DNA from: JAULUH01 sp032111745 | Lineage (GTDB): Bacteria; Chloroflexota; Anaerolineae; JAAEKA01 | Direction of reading: 5' to 3' | Assembly (NCBI GenBank): GCA_032111745.1 | Contig: JAULUH010000452.1 | Span: forward strand, 1 to 6,430 | Length of the DNA: 6,430 nucleotides | Shown here: positions 5,329 through 6,430 of the stretch, one piece after another | Position numbering within the stretch: the first letter of the stretch is position 1 | Layout of the letters: each line of letters begins with the position of its first letter | The notes under the pieces: model-generated | What the model saw: the letters and a program-made list of their open reading frames with translations, nothing else | The model's database searches: none | What the model was told of the DNA's origin: nothing | Made by a program: the position numbers and the translations under genes

Positions 5329-6178
5329 GCTCCACGGCGCCACCGGCCAGGGTAACCTGTTCGGATTGCGGGACCGCCATCAACAGGCACAGCTCCTGCT
5401 GGCCCTTGTTGACAAACTGGTGGCGCTCCCGGGGTGCGATGTAGATCACGTCGCCTTCGCCGATCGCCACCTCCCCCTCTGGACCGACGACCGCACCTGT
5501 GCCGCGCAGCACGAAGACCTCGTCCTCCCAGGCGTGGACATGGACAGGGCCGGCGGTGGCTGGCGCCAGCTCGTAGAGCTTCATGGCGATGTTGGGCGCA
5601 CCCTCCAGCTCACTGATCAGCCAGCGCAGGGTAACGCCAGGGTCTTCCTGCTCGGCCTTGACTTTGCGGTAGTTCTTGATGTTCATCGTTGCCTCCGGCT
5701 GCTGCATAGCCTCATTTTCTGTTGAGATGTCGCCTGGCATTCGCCGCCGCGCCTGGCGCTGCCTGGCCAGCGCGCGCAGGGAACCCAGAAGCTGCTGCGG
5801 CGGGCTGCCCTGGCTATAGAACGCATCAGCGCCGGCCCGGAGGGCAGCCTTCTGCGCCTGGGGCCAACCGCTGAGCACGACCACATCCGGGTGGGAGGAC
5901 AGCGCGTGCAATTCGTAGAACAGCCAGCGCATCTGCTGCAGCACCGCCCCGCCATCTCTCCTGTCGTCGCCGGTGGCCAGGCCGGGTAGCTCCCACTCCA
6001 GCAACACCACGTCCGGCCGGGCCGAGCGGGCTGCGGCCAGCAGATCCCGGGAGCGCCCGACTTCGCCGGCCAGGCGCACGCCGGGCTCCTCGGCGAGTAA
6101 GCGCCGGAGCGCCGACCGCACCATCCCATGGCTGTCAGCCACCAGGACTCGGATGTCAGCTTCCATTGGTGGTGCCAT
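5321..6178 (-). CDS. Degenerate receiver domain fused in frame to a cupin
   Basis: One uninterrupted frame (285 residues from ATG 6178) encodes a response-regulator receiver fold (about 9-140) and then a cupin (165-285). The receiver shows IRVLVADSHGMVRSALRRLL, with D15, but the second acidic residue is S16. The phosphorylation-site strand reads DVVLLEWELPG, with E61 where Asp is expected. VVVLSG keeps S103, and AFYSQGSPP has Q123 in place of the conserved Lys. Phosphotransfer is therefore unlikely. The cupin has PVHVHAWEDEVFVLRG (H213, H215, E220) and GDVIYIAPRERHQFVN (H253), the standard four metal ligands of a small RmlC-like cupin. No DNA-binding domain is present. The start is uncertain: ATG 6214, 6178 and 6166 are all in frame, none with a good ribosome site (only AGG four bases before 6178). 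The cupin may also be made alone from ATG 5686. Confidence 0.75.
   Translation of the reverse strand: MAPPMEADIRVLVADSHGMVRSALRRLLAEEPGVRLAGEVGRSRDLLAAARSARPDVVLLEWELPGLATGDDRRDGGAVLQQMRWLFYELHALSSHPDVVVLSGWPQAQKAALRAGADAFYSQGSPPQQLLGSLRALARQRQARRRMPGDISTENEAMQQPEATMNIKNYRKVKAEQEDPGVTLRWLISELEGAPNIAMKLYELAPATAGPVHVHAWEDEVFVLRGTGAVVGPEGEVAIGEGDVIYIAPRERHQFVNKGQQELCLLMAVPQSEQVTLAGGAVEHA
5692..5696 (-). promoter_or_regulatory. Internal ribosome binding site before the cupin domain
   Basis: GGAGG on the minus strand lies five bases before the in-frame ATG at 5686, which begins MNIKNYRKV at the natural start of a free-standing cupin of 121 residues. This is the best ribosome site in the right half of the window and is much better than anything at the receiver start. 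It implies that the cupin is translated separately, either in addition to the fusion or as the only real cupin product. Confidence 0.65.
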
Positions 6179-6285
6179 GGAACCTATTGGCGTCTGGTCA
6201 GGGTGTGGGGCCATGGATGATGCCGTATTAACCGAACCGGGCCGTGCTCAGGGCCAATGACGGGCCAGCCTCAGCATACAACAGC

Positions 6286-6320
6286 AAACCCCCAGGAGGC
6301 ACCGGGCCTTCAGGGGGTTT
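6286..6320 (-). terminator. Strong hairpin terminator, possibly bidirectional
   Basis: AAACCCCC (6286-6293) pairs with GGGGGTTT (6313-6320). After one A-A mismatch, GGAGGC (6295-6300) pairs with GCCTTC (6306-6311, one G-U pair), leaving a 5-base loop. On the minus strand the stem ends GGGGGTTT and continues GCTGTTGT, a modest T-rich tail, 35 bases past the stop of the gene at the right edge. On the plus strand the tail is TTTGTCTCC. It most likely ends the right-edge gene and separates it from the receiver-cupin gene. Confidence 0.8.
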
Positions 6321-6355
6321 GTCTCCTCGACGAAAGCACAGTCTTTGAGAACGGG

Positions 6356-6430
6356 CTACCCCGAGCGAGCCTGCGCGCCACCGGCCAGGTTGCTCTGCAT
6401 GGCTATGGCGACGGCCTCGGCCCGGCTACT
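6356..6430 (-). CDS. C-terminal end of a probable LuxR/NarL-type regulator (partial)
   Basis: Only the last 24 codons and a TAG stop (6358-6356) are inside the window. The residues SRAEAVAIAMQSNLAGG resemble the end of the LuxR/NarL helix-turn-helix, where an 'xRxEAVAxAxxxGLL' helix closes the domain. This short tail is the only evidence; the rest of the gene lies beyond the right edge. If correct, it would be the output half of a response regulator or a related transcription factor. A hairpin terminator follows 35 bases later, so it probably belongs to a separate transcription unit from the genes to the left. It could instead be the tail of an unrelated helical protein. Confidence 0.5.
   Translation of the reverse strand, partial: SSRAEAVAIAMQSNLAGGAQARSG

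Noticed and set aside
6215..6285. Possible promoter before the receiver-cupin gene (TTGGCC with a TAATAC-like box)
   Set aside because: The boxes match the consensus poorly and their spacing is about 21 bases, too long for a standard sigma-70 promoter. A promoter is expected here but I cannot place it.

Overview
The window is a GC-rich bacterial segment in which every supported gene lies on the minus strand, so transcription runs from the right end to the left. The combination of a thioredoxin–VKOR fusion, a His-rich NifX-like protein beside a CooC/MinD-type ATPase, a short radical SAM protein and frequent GGAGG-type ribosome sites would fit an environmental Chloroflexota-like bacterium. That assignment is an inference: there is no rRNA or other phylogenetic marker here.

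Layout in the direction of transcription. At the right edge (6430–6356) is the last stretch of a gene whose tail resembles the end of a LuxR/NarL-type helix-turn-helix. It is followed by a strong hairpin terminator (6320–6286). Next is an open frame joining a degenerate response-regulator receiver domain to a cupin, with an excellent internal ribosome site in front of the cupin (6178–5321). A compact hairpin touches its stop codon, and an OsmC-type peroxidase-like protein follows (5253–4831). A 155-base gap with a 9-bp inverted repeat leads to a two-helix membrane protein (4675–4391) and an unrecognised soluble protein of 106 residues (4294–3974).

The tightest part of the array is a NifX/NafY-like protein with a histidine-rich insert (3948–3526), a CooC/MinD-family P-loop ATPase (3505–2600), a COG0731-like radical SAM protein (2536–1511), a thioredoxin–VKOR membrane fusion (1496–276) and a truncated alpha/beta hydrolase (269–1). 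Gaps there are 25, 20, 63, 14 and 6 bases, consistent with one operon.

Working model (inference): the left half is a metallocofactor or metal-handling cassette. The ATPase and the His-rich protein would bind or deliver a metal or cluster, the radical SAM enzyme would do chemistry on an unknown substrate, and the Trx–VKOR protein would drive disulfide formation outside the membrane. The right half (OsmC, cupin) looks like thiol/peroxide stress functions. No nitrogenase or CO dehydrogenase structural gene is visible, so the substrate is unknown. No tRNA, rRNA, CRISPR array or insertion sequence was seen, and no stretch over 300 bases lacks a gene.
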